Below, piece after piece: positions 18,239-27,454 of a DNA stretch of 64,000 bases. The DNA is taken from assembly GCF_900102685.1 (NCBI RefSeq), contig NZ_FMZA01000004.1, positions 1 to 64,000 on the forward strand, read 5' to 3'. Position 1 is the first letter of the stretch. Every line of letters begins with the position of its first letter. The translations under genes and the position numbers were made by a program. The notes beneath the pieces were generated by a model, which saw nothing but the letters and a program-made list of their open reading frames with translations, had not been told where the DNA came from and did not search any database. Source of the DNA: Melghirimyces thermohalophilus (GTDB lineage Bacteria > Bacillota > Bacilli > Thermoactinomycetales > DSM-45169).

Positions 18239-18410
18239 CAAAACACTCACCTTTTGTAAAGGGTTTATTAAGATTTGTTTTCCTCTCTCTATATTTAAGA
18301 GAGAAACCCTATCACCTTCCATCGCCACATGCTATCTTTAAAAGAACATCTCTCATTTCATGCGGGCAAACATTCCTTTGACATAGACAGGAACGTGGAG
18401 GTGGAACTCA

Positions 18411-19619
18411 TTGTCGACCGAGATCGCTCAACAGCTGAAACAGGCGAGGATGGCAGCCGGCTTAACCCTGGACGAACTGCAGGACCTCACCCGAATCTCC
18501 CGTGGAGAGCTGGCCGCTTTGGAAAACGGGAAGTTCGAACAGTTGCCCGGACCCTTCTACGTCCGGGCATATCTACGTGCCTATGCCACCAAGGTAGGAT
18601 TGGAACCCACCCCGCTGTTGAATCAGTACCGGCCGACAGACCCACAACCCAGCGCAGGGGCAAAAACATCGACGTCCCACTGGGAAAGCGGGAACCAACC
18701 CCGTACCACCGGCCCCCAGCCCCGTGCCGCTGGGGATCACCCCAGAATAACCGGAGGCCAACCCCGTTTCTCTGGAAAACAATCAGGGGGAGACAGTCAA
18801 CCAACTCAGCGGTTTACCGGCAATCAAGCCAGCCTGACTGGGCGTCACCCCCGCGTGACCGATGATCGGTCCCGGTGGAACAGGGGCAACCGCCGTTCCA
18901 CCGGGAGTCAACCCCGCATCACTGGGAGCCAGCGCCGGGTGACCGGCAGTCAACCCGCTGTCTCCAACCCCCTGTCCGGGGTGAATGATCATCATCCGTA
19001 CCGGACCACCCCAACTGTCACCTCGACAGAACACAAAAAACCAGATTCCGTCTCCACCTCCCCAGCCTCCGATTCCCACACACCTTCCACTACAGTGGAA
19101 GAGAAGCCCAGCCGTTCCATACCGGGCCGCAGAAAAATTCGTCACATCGCCTCCAGCTTCCGCTGGCCGGCATGGGTAGCCGCGATCGGGGCATTGCTGC
19201 TGATTCCTCTGGGCCTGTGGATGGGCGGTATGTTGTCAGGAATCGGGAGTACATCGGCTGGATCCCCTTCCGAAAACCAAGCGGTGACCGATGATGCAGA
19301 CGCCTATACACCGGAAGGGATGGCCCTGGTTAGCCGGGACGATCAGAAAAGTGTTTACGAAATGGCCAATAACCAAGACCTGCTGTTGGAGGTCAAAGCC
19401 GATGACACCTGCTGGGTCCAGGTTAAAGAAAATGAAGAGGGTGGTTATCTGAAAGATATCACCCTGGAAAAAGGGGATCCCCCCTTCCGGTTTACCCACC
19501 CGAAAAATGTAACCACTGACCTCTGGATCTACCTTGGCTCTCCTAAAGACGCGAAGGTGCAAATCAACGGACAAAAAATAAATGCCTCAAAGGTCATCCA
19601 TATCAAGAAAGTGCGTTGA
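18411..19619 (+). CDS. RodZ/YmfM-like protein with a seven-residue repeat linker
   Basis: Bitopic protein of 402 residues. Residues 1-75 form an Xre-type helix-turn-helix domain (LKQARMAAGLTLDELQDLT, then LPGPFYVRAYLRAYA), the hallmark of RodZ/DUF4115 proteins that link the shape machinery to the membrane. Residues 93-182 are a low-complexity chain of G-x-Q-P-R-x-T-like units (GNQPRTT, GPQPRAA, GGQPRFS, GSQPRIT, GSQRRVT). A Pro/Ser/Thr-rich stretch follows, then a transmembrane helix at about 252-274 and an external DUF4115 domain (VKADDTCWVQVK...KVQINGQKI). Start is TTG 18411 behind GGAGGTGG (18398-18405). Alternatively it is a second, non-RodZ member of the family; the cell-division locus is not nearby. 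Confidence 0.82.
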   Translation: MSTEIAQQLKQARMAAGLTLDELQDLTRISRGELAALENGKFEQLPGPFYVRAYLRAYATKVGLEPTPLLNQYRPTDPQPSAGAKTSTSHWESGNQPRTTGPQPRAAGDHPRITGGQPRFSGKQSGGDSQPTQRFTGNQASLTGRHPRVTDDRSRWNRGNRRSTGSQPRITGSQRRVTGSQPAVSNPLSGVNDHHPYRTTPTVTSTEHKKPDSVSTSPASDSHTPSTTVEEKPSRSIPGRRKIRHIASSFRWPAWVAAIGALLLIPLGLWMGGMLSGIGSTSAGSPSENQAVTDDADAYTPEGMALVSRDDQKSVYEMANNQDLLLEVKADDTCWVQVKENEEGGYLKDITLEKGDPPFRFTHPKNVTTDLWIYLGSPKDAKVQINGQKINASKVIHIKKVR

Positions 19620-19630
19620 ACTTTCCGAGA

Positions 19631-19680
19631 TACAGAAACAGCTGGGCCTGACCAACAGGCGCCCAGCTGTTTCTGTATTT
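19631..19680 (+). terminator. terminator after the RodZ-like gene
   Basis: Long hairpin, arms ACAGAAACAGCTGGGC and GCCCAGCTGTTTCTGT, loop about 14 bases, followed by ATTTC. It ends the plus-strand gene; the convergent nagB ends 120 bases later. Confidence 0.85.
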
Positions 19681-19801
19681 CAGTAAATCCAACAGTTCTC
19701 TCAGTTGTTCCTAAATAGAATAACGGGGATCGTCACCAACCATCTAGACGAAGGGGTCGTACTGTACCGTTTGGCGATAAACACGCTGTATTCATGTTTG
19801 T

Positions 19802-20560
19802 TTAACGAAATCGCTGAAGGAGCTCCTCCTCCACCAGAGACAAGGCATCCTGATCCGCAATCACCTGTGCCCGGGGGTGACGCTTCAGGACACTCGCCGG
19901 CAGCTGCTCGCTTACCTCCTGCTGCAACATCGACCGCATCACCGGCGCTTTACTAGTTCCGCTGGCCAACAGCAGGATTTCTCGGCTTTTCATAATCGTG
20001 CCGATGCCCATCGTGATAGCGTGGGTGGGCACTTCCTCCTGCTCGGAAAAGAAGCGTGCGTTTGCGCGGCGCGTCGATTCCGCAAGCTGAACCACACGGG
20101 TGGTTGAATCAAAGGGGGTTCCCGGTTCATTAAAGCCGATATGCCCGTTCACGCCAATCCCTAACAGCTGCAGATCGATGCCCCCTTGTTGCTGAATCAT
20201 CTCCTCATAGCGGCGACATTCCGCTTCCGGATCGGCAGCTTTTCCATCGGGTATGTGGGTCTTGTTGGGCTGGAGATCCACCCACCGGAAGAGGTGTTCC
20301 TCCATGTATGCATGGTAGCTTTGGGGGTGATCTGGGGCTAAGCCCAAGTATTCATCGAGATTGAAGGTCTGAATTTCACGGTAACTGGTGCCATGATCCA
20401 AGTGATCCTGGACCATATTTCGATAAACGCCTACCGGCGTTCCCCCAGTAGCCAAACCCAAGCGCAGTCGCCGATTGTCCTTCACCCTCTGCAACAATAT
20501 TTGGGCTGCTTTTTGACACAACTCTTCGTAATCCTTTACCTGGATGATTTTCATCGACAT
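19802..20560 (-). CDS. nagB: glucosamine-6-phosphate deaminase
   Basis: Converts glucosamine 6-phosphate to fructose 6-phosphate and ammonia in amino-sugar catabolism. The 252-residue protein has GLATGGTPVGVYR near residue 38, the catalytic-site FNLDEYLGL, LLGIGVNGHIGFNEPG and HAITMGIGTI, all typical of the NagB active site. ATG 20560 follows AGGAGGATCAGG; a longer frame to 20626 has no such support. It stands alone: nagA and a nagR-like regulator are not adjacent, and the neighbouring uxuB-like gene belongs to another operon although it is on the same strand. Confidence 0.95.
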   Translation of the reverse strand: MSMKIIQVKDYEELCQKAAQILLQRVKDNRRLRLGLATGGTPVGVYRNMVQDHLDHGTSYREIQTFNLDEYLGLAPDHPQSYHAYMEEHLFRWVDLQPNKTHIPDGKAADPEAECRRYEEMIQQQGGIDLQLLGIGVNGHIGFNEPGTPFDSTTRVVQLAESTRRANARFFSEQEEVPTHAITMGIGTIMKSREILLLASGTSKAPVMRSMLQQEVSEQLPASVLKRHPRAQVIADQDALSLVEEELLQRFR

Positions 20561-20652
20561 CCTGATCCTCCTGTTACAAACTGACCCTAGTGTACCATAT
20601 TTGACCCCACCCTTCCCTATTTCCATCTTACCTCAGGGACTGATTCTTCTGT

Positions 20653-21501
20653 TTACACCCCAGAATAAGCCATAAACCCCCCGTCAACTGGAACGGTGAT
20701 ACCCGTGACAAAGCCGGACATCTCTTCATCAGCCAACCATAACAGCGTACCGAGGAGGTCCTCTGGCCGGCCAAACCGACGCATCGGGGTATGGGAGAGG
20801 ATCTTGTGGGACCGGTCTGTGAGCGAGCCGTCTTCTTCCGTCAATAAACGCCGGTTTTGTTCGGTCAGGAAAAAACCGGGGGCGATGGCATTGACCCGGA
20901 TCCCCACATCAGCCATATGGACCGCCAACCATTGGGTCAGATTATCGATACCGGCTTTGGCCGCACTGTAGGCCGGCACCTTCGTCATCGGACTGGGGGC
21001 ACTCATCGATGACATATTGATCACCGTCGCTCCCCGGCGGTCGATCATTCGTCTCGAAAACACCTGCGTCGGAATCCATGTTCCCAATAAATTTAAATCA
21101 AAGACGAAGCGAAAGTGATCCTCCGCTAAATCAAAAAAGGTTCGAAGTCCGGCGTCCGCCAAGTCTTCCCATTTCAGCGTCTCCTTGGTGGTCGTAACCT
21201 CGGGATGGTTGCCGCCGGCTCCGTTGATGAGGATGTCACACCCTCCCCATTCCTCGCTCATCCTCTCTTCCGCCTGTTCCACACTCTTCTTATCCAATAC
21301 ATCACAAGGGATCGCCAGGGCATTCCCGCCAGCCTGTCTGATCTGCTCTGCCACCTGTTCACCCTTAGCCGGGGTGCGATTTAAAATGGCCACCTTCACT
21401 CCTTGCCGACCCAGCTCCTTTGCCATGGCGCGGCAGAGCACGCCGCTTCCACCAGTGATCGCTGCCACTTTACCCCTCAGGTTTTGATGCTGACCCAACA
21501 T
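20653..21501 (-). CDS. uxuB: SDR-type D-mannonate oxidoreductase (YjmF/UxuB-like)
   Basis: SDR of 282 residues expected to interconvert D-fructuronate and D-mannonate with NAD(H). It has [16 protein letters not shown] near residue 16, a NGAGGNHPE segment, [23 protein letters not shown] with the catalytic Ser-Tyr-Lys, and [11 protein letters not shown]. The NHPE region and the long central helix are shared with B. subtilis YjmF. ATG 21501 behind GGAGTAGGAGAGGG is preferred over a frame reaching 21738, which would overlap uxuA. It is last in the operon, 7 bases after uxuA, which supports the mannonate assignment. Confidence 0.88.
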   Translation of the reverse strand: MLGQHQNLRGKVAAITGGSGVLCRAMAKELGRQGVKVAILNRTPAKGEQVAEQIRQAGGNALAIPCDVLDKKSVEQAEERMSEEWGGCDILINGAGGNHPEVTTTKETLKWEDLADAGLRTFFDLAEDHFRFVFDLNLLGTWIPTQVFSRRMIDRRGATVINMSSMSAPSPMTKVPAYSAAKAGIDNLTQWLAVHMADVGIRVNAIAPGFFLTEQNRRLLTEEDGSLTDRSHKILSHTPMRRFGRPEDLLGTLLWLADEEMSGFVTGITVPVDGGFMAYSGV

Positions 21502-21508
21502 CCCTCTC

Positions 21509-22570
21509 CTACTCCCTTCTTTGCAAACTGTCCCAAATCCCCCACAAGTACATGATGCCAAGAGCCCGGTCGTACAGGCCGTAACCCGGCCGGCAAGATT
21601 CATTCCAGATATGCCGACCATGATCAGGACGGACGTAGCCGGTATAGCCGATATCATGGTACGCTTTGACGATCTCATAAATATCGAGGGAGCCGTCTGT
21701 GACTCGGTGGGACGTCTCCACAAAATCGCCGTTTTCAAAGATCTTCACATTGCGAATATGAGCAAAGGGAATGCGGTCCGCAAACTCTCTCACCATCTGC
21801 GCCACATCGTTGTCCGGATCAGCCCCCAAGGAGCCGCTGCATAGGGTGATTCCGTTATAGGGGCTGTCCACTATCTGCAACAGACGACGGATATTGTCCT
21901 GATTAGTGATGATGCGCGGCAGACCGAAGACAGACCATGGTGGATCATCTGGATGGATCGCCATTCGGACCCCATTTCGTTCCGCGACCGGGATGATTTT
22001 TTCCAGGAAATACTGCAGATGGGCCCACAAGTCCTCTGCGGTCACACCTTGATAAGCCTGTAACAGGCTTATCAAATCTTGTAGACGCTCCGGTTCCCAG
22101 CCAGGCATGGTAAAAGTGGGATCACCGGCGATCTCTTCGACGAGGGCTGCAGGATCCATCCCTTCCACTTTCGCCCGTTCATAAAACAAGGCCGTCGACC
22201 CATCGGGCAACTCTTTGTCCAATTGGGTGCGCGTCCAATCAAACACCGGCATGAAGTTGTAGCAGATCACCTTGACACCGACTTGGGCCAACTTTTCAAT
22301 CGTCCGTTGATAATTTTCTATATAAGTCTCTCTGGTCGGCAGTCCCAGCTTAATATCCTCATGAACATTGACGCTCTCCACCACATCGATATGAAGACCG
22401 TGACGGTCCGCTGCTCGTTTAACTTTCAGAATCTGATCCATCGGCCACTCCGCACCTGCCGGTTGATCGTGGAGAGCCCATACAATCCCCTCGGTTCCGG
22501 GGATTTGCCTGATCTGATCCAAGCTTACAGTATCATTTGATTCACCAAACCACCGAAATGTCATCTTCAT
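21509..22570 (-). CDS. uxuA: mannonate dehydratase
   Basis: Dehydrates D-mannonate to 2-keto-3-deoxygluconate in hexuronate breakdown. The 353-residue sequence starts [25 protein letters not shown], with the next segments [36 protein letters not shown] and [12 protein letters not shown], then [19 protein letters not shown] and [14 protein letters not shown]. The His/Cys/Asp metal ligands of the UxuA TIM barrel are present in these segments. RBS GGAGG lies 8 bases upstream of ATG 22570. It sits between the zinc dehydrogenase and the SDR oxidoreductase. KDG kinase and KDPG aldolase are outside the window. Confidence 0.95.
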   Translation of the reverse strand: MKMTFRWFGESNDTVSLDQIRQIPGTEGIVWALHDQPAGAEWPMDQILKVKRAADRHGLHIDVVESVNVHEDIKLGLPTRETYIENYQRTIEKLAQVGVKVICYNFMPVFDWTRTQLDKELPDGSTALFYERAKVEGMDPAALVEEIAGDPTFTMPGWEPERLQDLISLLQAYQGVTAEDLWAHLQYFLEKIIPVAERNGVRMAIHPDDPPWSVFGLPRIITNQDNIRRLLQIVDSPYNGITLCSGSLGADPDNDVAQMVREFADRIPFAHIRNVKIFENGDFVETSHRVTDGSLDIYEIVKAYHDIGYTGYVRPDHGRHIWNESCRPGYGLYDRALGIMYLWGIWDSLQRRE

Positions 22571-22588
22571 CGTTTATTCCTCCATCGC

Positions 22589-23614
22589 TCACTCGTTGAC
22601 ATGTAAAAGGACTTTGCGTACACGGTTCGGCTCATTCTCGATCAGGCGGACGGCCGATTGGATCTCCTCCATGGGAAAGTGATGGCTGATCATCTCTCCG
22701 GGCTGGATGGTCCCATCGTTAAACCATTGCACCACTTGTGGGAATTGGTCCGTCTGCAAACGGGATCCGGCAATGGTCAGCTCCTTTTTTGTCATATCTA
22801 CTTGGGTTAGTTGCGATGGCTGCTCACTAAAACCGAGGGTGACCACCCGGCCAGCAACCGACGCCACGTGAACCGCATCTTCCACCAATGTCGGCGAACC
22901 GACAGCATCGATCACTATGTTGGCACCCATTTGTTGAGTAAGGCGTAATACTTCAGCACACACGTCGACGGATGCCGCGTGGATAGTGTGATCGGCCCCC
23001 CATTGGCGGGCAAAGGCCAGCCGCTCCTCGCTGAGGTCGGAGATGATACAGATAGCCCCTTTTGCTTTGGCGATGTTGAGGCAACAGAGCCCCGTCGGGC
23101 CGGCCCCGATAATAAAAACCACATCCCCTTTTTGTACGCCGCCGCGCCAGTTGGCTTGCGCTCCGATCGTGAAAGGCTCGACCAACGCCGCTTCGGAAAT
23201 GTCCACATGATCGGTGAGGCGATGCAGATTGCGAACGGGCAGCACCATATACTCCTGACAACCCCCGTCCCGGTGGACGCCGTATACTTGCAGCTTTTCA
23301 CAGACATTCGCTCGTCCGATCCGGCAAGCATAACATTCACCACAGGAGCAAATCGGCTCCAATACCACTCGATCCCCCAGACACACCTCGGTCACCCCGC
23401 TGCCGACAGCCTCCACCACACCAGCCACTTCATGTCCGATCACCCGCGGATAGACAGCCATCGGATTGCTGCCGTGAATGATGTGTAAGTCGGAGCCGCA
23501 GATACCGACCCTTTTCACCTGGATCAAGACCTCATCCGCCCGCTGAATTGCAGGCATCTCTTTTTCGATCGGTTGAATCGTTCCCGGCTCAGTCACTTGG
23601 AATGCTCTCATCAT
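22589..23614 (-). CDS. zinc-dependent alcohol dehydrogenase (YjmD-like)
   Basis: MDR-family zinc dehydrogenase of 341 residues. The catalytic-zinc motifs CGSDLHIIHG and GHEVAGVVEAVG and the structural-zinc Cys cluster CSCGECYACRIGRANVC are intact, followed by a Rossmann segment VFIIGAGPTGLCCLNIA. B. subtilis YjmD, a homologue of this type, sits next to yjmC and uxuA in the exu locus, and the same neighbours appear here. The precise substrate is unknown; an aldonate or L-isomer sugar acid is likely from context. ATG 23614 follows GGGGATGAAGG; the adjacent ATG at 23611 is equally possible. Confidence 0.88.
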   Translation of the reverse strand: MMRAFQVTEPGTIQPIEKEMPAIQRADEVLIQVKRVGICGSDLHIIHGSNPMAVYPRVIGHEVAGVVEAVGSGVTEVCLGDRVVLEPICSCGECYACRIGRANVCEKLQVYGVHRDGGCQEYMVLPVRNLHRLTDHVDISEAALVEPFTIGAQANWRGGVQKGDVVFIIGAGPTGLCCLNIAKAKGAICIISDLSEERLAFARQWGADHTIHAASVDVCAEVLRLTQQMGANIVIDAVGSPTLVEDAVHVASVAGRVVTLGFSEQPSQLTQVDMTKKELTIAGSRLQTDQFPQVVQWFNDGTIQPGEMISHHFPMEEIQSAVRLIENEPNRVRKVLLHVNE

Positions 23615-23627
23615 CCTTCATCCCCTG

Positions 23628-24902
23628 TTATTGAAATAGACTGGGCAAAAAAAGCGTCAGTTCCGGCACATAGCTGACCAACAGCAAGACCACGAGGCTG
23701 ACTGCCAAAAAGGGCAACAAAGCGCGGGTCGTCTCTCCGATCGACACCTTGCCGATACTGGATGCGACAAAGAGACAGACGCCTACAGGCGGGGTGGACA
23801 ATCCGATGATCAGATTCAACACCATCATCACCCCAAAGTGGACCGGATCCATCCCGATGCTTTCCGCCACTGGCAATAAGACCGGAAACAAAATCACCAG
23901 CGCCGCAATCGTTTCCATAAACATACCGACAAACAGCAACAACACATTGATGATCAAAACGATCAGAATCGGATTTTCCGTCAAACCGAGGATTCCTTGG
24001 GCGATCCACTGGGGAATTCGCTCACTGACGAGGATCCACCCAAAGAGATTGGCAAAGCCGACCAACACCATAATCGAACCCGTTCCCACCATCGAACGGA
24101 TCATGATGGCGGGCACCTCTTTCATGGGAAGCTCCCTATAGACATACCGACCGATCAACCAGGCATACAGAACAGCGATCACTGCTGCTTCTGTCGGCGT
24201 AAAATATCCGCCCAAGATACCGAACAAAATGATCACGGTCATCAACAGCGCCCAAAAAGCCCCCCAAAAGGAGCGGGCGATCGTCGGGAGGCTTTGTCGC
24301 TCCCCTTTTGGATAGTTTCGTTTGACCGATATGATATAGACGGCGATCATCAATCCCACGCCTAACAGCACACCGGGAATAATTCCGGCCAAAAACAGGT
24401 CCCCGATAGAAACCCCGGCCAGGGTTCCGACAATGATCATCGGCAATGATGGCGGAATGATCGGCCCCAAAGTGGAGGATGAGGAAGTAACAGCCGCCGA
24501 AAAAGGAGCGCTGTACCCTTCCTTCTTCATCGCCGGGATTAAAACAGAACCCAGACTGGCCGTATCGGCAAGAGCCGTTCCCGAGATCCCCGCAAATCCC
24601 ATGGATGAACCGACGCTGGCCAATCCCAGCCCGCCCCGGATATGGCCGATAACGTCATTGGTAAACCGGATGATCCGATTGGTAATCCCGCCAGCATTCA
24701 TCAGGTTACCCGCCAAGATAAAGGCAGGAATGGAAACTAGTACAAAGGAGTTGATCCCGGAAAACATCTTCTGCGGAACAATACTTAAGGGGGTATCGGC
24801 CACTACCAGGTACAATAAGGAGGAGATCCCCAGACTGAAGGCAATCGGCACCCCCAGAAAAATGAGTGCCAAAAAAGTGAGAAAAAGAAACAAGGCCATC
24901 AT
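23628..24902 (-). CDS. dctM: TRAP transporter large permease (DctM)
   Basis: Large membrane subunit of a sodium-driven tripartite (TRAP) transporter, 424 residues with about 12 transmembrane helices. Family segments are FLGVPIAFSLGISSLLYL, GITNRIIRFTNDVIGHIRGGL, GSSMGFAGISGTALADTASLG and IPPSLPMIIVGTLAGVSIGDLF, plus GLSTPPVGVCLFVASSIG near the C-terminus. The start overlaps the DctQ gene by four bases. Together with DctP and DctQ it probably imports a sugar acid, since the same operon carries uxuA. Confidence 0.94.
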   Translation of the reverse strand: MMALFLFLTFLALIFLGVPIAFSLGISSLLYLVVADTPLSIVPQKMFSGINSFVLVSIPAFILAGNLMNAGGITNRIIRFTNDVIGHIRGGLGLASVGSSMGFAGISGTALADTASLGSVLIPAMKKEGYSAPFSAAVTSSSSTLGPIIPPSLPMIIVGTLAGVSIGDLFLAGIIPGVLLGVGLMIAVYIISVKRNYPKGERQSLPTIARSFWGAFWALLMTVIILFGILGGYFTPTEAAVIAVLYAWLIGRYVYRELPMKEVPAIMIRSMVGTGSIMVLVGFANLFGWILVSERIPQWIAQGILGLTENPILIVLIINVLLLFVGMFMETIAALVILFPVLLPVAESIGMDPVHFGVMMVLNLIIGLSTPPVGVCLFVASSIGKVSIGETTRALLPFLAVSLVVLLLVSYVPELTLFLPSLFQ

Positions 24903-25378
24903 CTGTTATCACTTCCCTGCCGGTTGGCTTGGATGCAGTCGATCATGTGCAACAGGCTGTAGATGGTCAGGAAAAAAAACATAATGCCGATGCTGGCGTA
25001 GAACAGAGACATATCCACAGCCAGCGTTGTCGACGAAAAACCGATCCCCAACTGAATAAAGGACCAACTGTGGATCAGGACGACGGCACTAAACAGGGCC
25101 ACACCACCATAAATCACACCTTCATACTTCTTTTTTGTCTCATCTGAAAACAGAGAAAAAATCAAATCCACATGGATAAATTCTTGCCTACGAATCCCCA
25201 AGGGGGCTGCAAAGGCGATCGCATAAATAAAGAGATAACGGGAAAGTTCTTCGGTCCAAACGGCAGTATAAGGGAGATAACGGCTCATGATCTGGATGCA
25301 AACCACAGCGATCAATCCGGTGAAAGCTACCGACGTGGCGATTTCCAATATGCGATCAAGCACTTTTACCGCTTTCAT
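24899..25378 (-). CDS. dctQ: TRAP transporter small permease (DctQ)
   Basis: Small TRAP membrane subunit of 159 residues with four predicted helices. The typical sequence is present: RYLPYTAVWTEELSRYLFIYAIAFAAPLGIRRQEFIHVDLI in the second and third helix region. It bridges the extracytoplasmic DctP to the DctM permease. ATG 25378 follows GGAGGGACG. Overlap with dctM and a 14-base gap to dctP show one operon. Confidence 0.92.
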   Translation of the reverse strand: MKAVKVLDRILEIATSVAFTGLIAVVCIQIMSRYLPYTAVWTEELSRYLFIYAIAFAAPLGIRRQEFIHVDLIFSLFSDETKKKYEGVIYGGVALFSAVVLIHSWSFIQLGIGFSSTTLAVDMSLFYASIGIMFFFLTIYSLLHMIDCIQANRQGSDNR

Positions 25379-25392
25379 TTTCGTCCCTCCTG

Positions 25393-26385
25393 TTATCGAA
25401 CCTGTAAGATCCGTTGATAAAGCTCGTACTGCTCTGGGGTCAAACTATTTTTGATCGCCGGGATCATTGCCTTTTGAAAGGCTTTTTGATCCACGTCGTC
25501 GTTGATGATCATCCCTTCCGCTTTTAGTTGGGCGATCACCTGTTTCGTTTCGGTTTCCAACAGCTGATTGCTGTATTGTTGCGCTTCTTGCGCGGCTTCC
25601 ATCACCGCTGTCCGCTGTTCATCAGGGAGTGCCGCCAGCTGTTCATTTCCGATCACCACATAGATCCAGGAAAAGACATGTTCCGTCTCATTGACATATT
25701 TCTGCACTTCGTAAAAACCGTTGCTGTAAATCAGGTCAGAGGGGTTTTCCTGGCCGTGGATCACGCCCTGTTGCAACCCGGTAAACACCTCGCTGAGATC
25801 CATCACGGAAGGTTTGGCTCCCGCCGCCTCCCACGTTTCCATAAACAGCGGCACATTAGGCACTCGCATCTTAAATCCGTGCAAATCCTTTGGCCTGTGG
25901 ATCGGGCGATTGGATGTTAAATTCCGCGGGGCTCGCTCCATGTAAAACAGCGGCGTCACTCCCACCTTATTCTCAATCTCCCGTTCAATCTCTTTCCCGA
26001 TCTCCCCCTCGATCACTTGGCGCATGTGTTCCTGGTTGCGAAAAGCATAGGGTACCGCCAACAGAGCCGCTTTTGGAGCCCAATTTTGCATGGTTTCTCC
26101 GGAAATGGTTAAATCGACGGCTCCGGTTTTGATGCTGTTGATCGTGTCTACTTCGCCGCCCAGCTGACTGTTGGGATAAATCGAGACTTCAATCTGCCCG
26201 TCGCTCTTCTTCTCCACCAACTCGGCAAATTTCACGGCCGTTTTATGCCAAATATGATTCTGATCGGAAATATGGGCAAATTTCCACTCGATCTTTTCAC
26301 CCTTTTGTGGCCCAGGCGACGCGCTGCTGATACAAGCGGTCACCAACAGCAACATGGCGAGTAATACCGCAGTGATCCTTTTCAT
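25393..26385 (-). CDS. dctP: TRAP transporter solute-binding lipoprotein (DctP)
   Basis: Extracytoplasmic binding protein of 330 residues. The N-terminus MKRITAVLLAMLLLVTACIS is a lipoprotein signal with lipobox LVTAC. The mature part has FAHISDQNHIWHKTAVKFAEL, VSIYPNSQLGGEVDTINSIKTGAVDLT and the central LHGFKMRVPNVPLF with the conserved Arg that binds the carboxylate of TRAP ligands. ATG 26385 behind GGAGGTG is preferred over a GTG at 26394 lying inside the Shine-Dalgarno sequence. The ligand is probably a hexuronate or aldonate, inferred from uxuA in the same operon. Confidence 0.93.
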   Translation of the reverse strand: MKRITAVLLAMLLLVTACISSASPGPQKGEKIEWKFAHISDQNHIWHKTAVKFAELVEKKSDGQIEVSIYPNSQLGGEVDTINSIKTGAVDLTISGETMQNWAPKAALLAVPYAFRNQEHMRQVIEGEIGKEIEREIENKVGVTPLFYMERAPRNLTSNRPIHRPKDLHGFKMRVPNVPLFMETWEAAGAKPSVMDLSEVFTGLQQGVIHGQENPSDLIYSNGFYEVQKYVNETEHVFSWIYVVIGNEQLAALPDEQRTAVMEAAQEAQQYSNQLLETETKQVIAQLKAEGMIINDDVDQKAFQKAMIPAIKNSLTPEQYELYQRILQVR

Positions 26386-26399
26386 CTTGCGCACCTCCG

Positions 26400-27425
26400 T
26401 TACAGGATCGGGTCCGAATGGTTCAAAAATTGAAACACGGAATTGGGCACCGGGATCCCCTCTTTCAACCGCACTCTCTGTTTGAGTTGCTCCGGCTCCC
26501 CGGGAACCAGTACCTGTTCAACCCCTTCAGCCGGCAGGGTTTGATGAATTTCGTCGATCATATGATCCACCTGTTGTCTAAACGCCCCTTTCTCGGTGAA
26601 AATGGCGGGATCAATTACACAGAAAAAATGACCCAGTTTCCGTTTTTCCTCGTAATCACCGTACATCGCTGTAATATGCGGGCCGAAGGTAGATCCGGTC
26701 AAAATTCCGGACAAGACATCAACCATCATGGCCAAACCGTAGCCCTTTGGACCGGCAAAGGGGAGCAAGGCCGACACCCGGTGGGGATCCGTCACCGGCC
26801 TCCCTTGTCTGTCCACCCCCCAATCCGACGGAATTCGTTCCCCTTGTTCCCGGGCGTGCAATACTTTGCCCAAAGCGGCCTGACTCGTCGCCATATCCAG
26901 AATGATCGGTGGATGGCGAAATGCCGGCACACCAAAGGCAAGCGGGTTGGTCCCAAAAAACGACCGCGCCCCTCCAAAGGGAACCACCGCTTGATCGGTA
27001 TGGGTCATCGCGATCCCGATCATCTGCTGTTCCGCCGCCTGCTGCACGAAGTAGGACAATGCTCCGCAATGGCTGCTGTTTTTCACTCCGACCATCCCGA
27101 TCCCGCTCTGTTCAGCAATTCCGATCGCCGCCTCCATCGCCTCCTTGGCCACCACATGACCGATTCCGTCATCTCCATCAAAAATAGCCGAAGAAGGCCC
27201 TGTTTTTTCTAGGGAAAAACGAGGATCGGGATTGAAGCCACCGGACCGAAAGCGTTTGCAATAATGCTCAGTTCTCAGCACCCCGTGGGAGCTGACCCCT
27301 CTCAAATCGGCATGCACCAGTACATCTGCCACAACCTCAGCATGCTTCTCCTGCACGCCTACTCCTTGCAAGCGATGGATAACCAAGGCCTTTAATCGTT
27401 CATGTGCCACCCGTTGTTCTGCCAT
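26400..27425 (-). CDS. malate/lactate dehydrogenase superfamily (Ldh2/YjmC-like) oxidoreductase
   Basis: NAD(P)-dependent 2-oxoacid or 2-hydroxyacid dehydrogenase of the Ldh2/YlbC/ComC family, about 341 residues. Marks: VLVHADLRGVSSHGVLR near residue 40 with the catalytic His, DGDDGIGHVVAKEAM, NSSHCGALSYFVQQAA, and FGTNPLAFGVPAFRHPPIILDMATS. It corresponds to yjmC in the B. subtilis exu locus, also next to a zinc dehydrogenase and uxuA. Start ATG 27425 is preferred to a TTG at 27434; the GGAAGGGAAG site allows both. The substrate within the sugar acid route is not known. Confidence 0.9.
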   Translation of the reverse strand: MAEQRVAHERLKALVIHRLQGVGVQEKHAEVVADVLVHADLRGVSSHGVLRTEHYCKRFRSGGFNPDPRFSLEKTGPSSAIFDGDDGIGHVVAKEAMEAAIGIAEQSGIGMVGVKNSSHCGALSYFVQQAAEQQMIGIAMTHTDQAVVPFGGARSFFGTNPLAFGVPAFRHPPIILDMATSQAALGKVLHAREQGERIPSDWGVDRQGRPVTDPHRVSALLPFAGPKGYGLAMMVDVLSGILTGSTFGPHITAMYGDYEEKRKLGHFFCVIDPAIFTEKGAFRQQVDHMIDEIHQTLPAEGVEQVLVPGEPEQLKQRVRLKEGIPVPNSVFQFLNHSDPIL

Positions 27426-27454
27426 GTTGTACAAACTTCCCTTCCTATTGGCTG

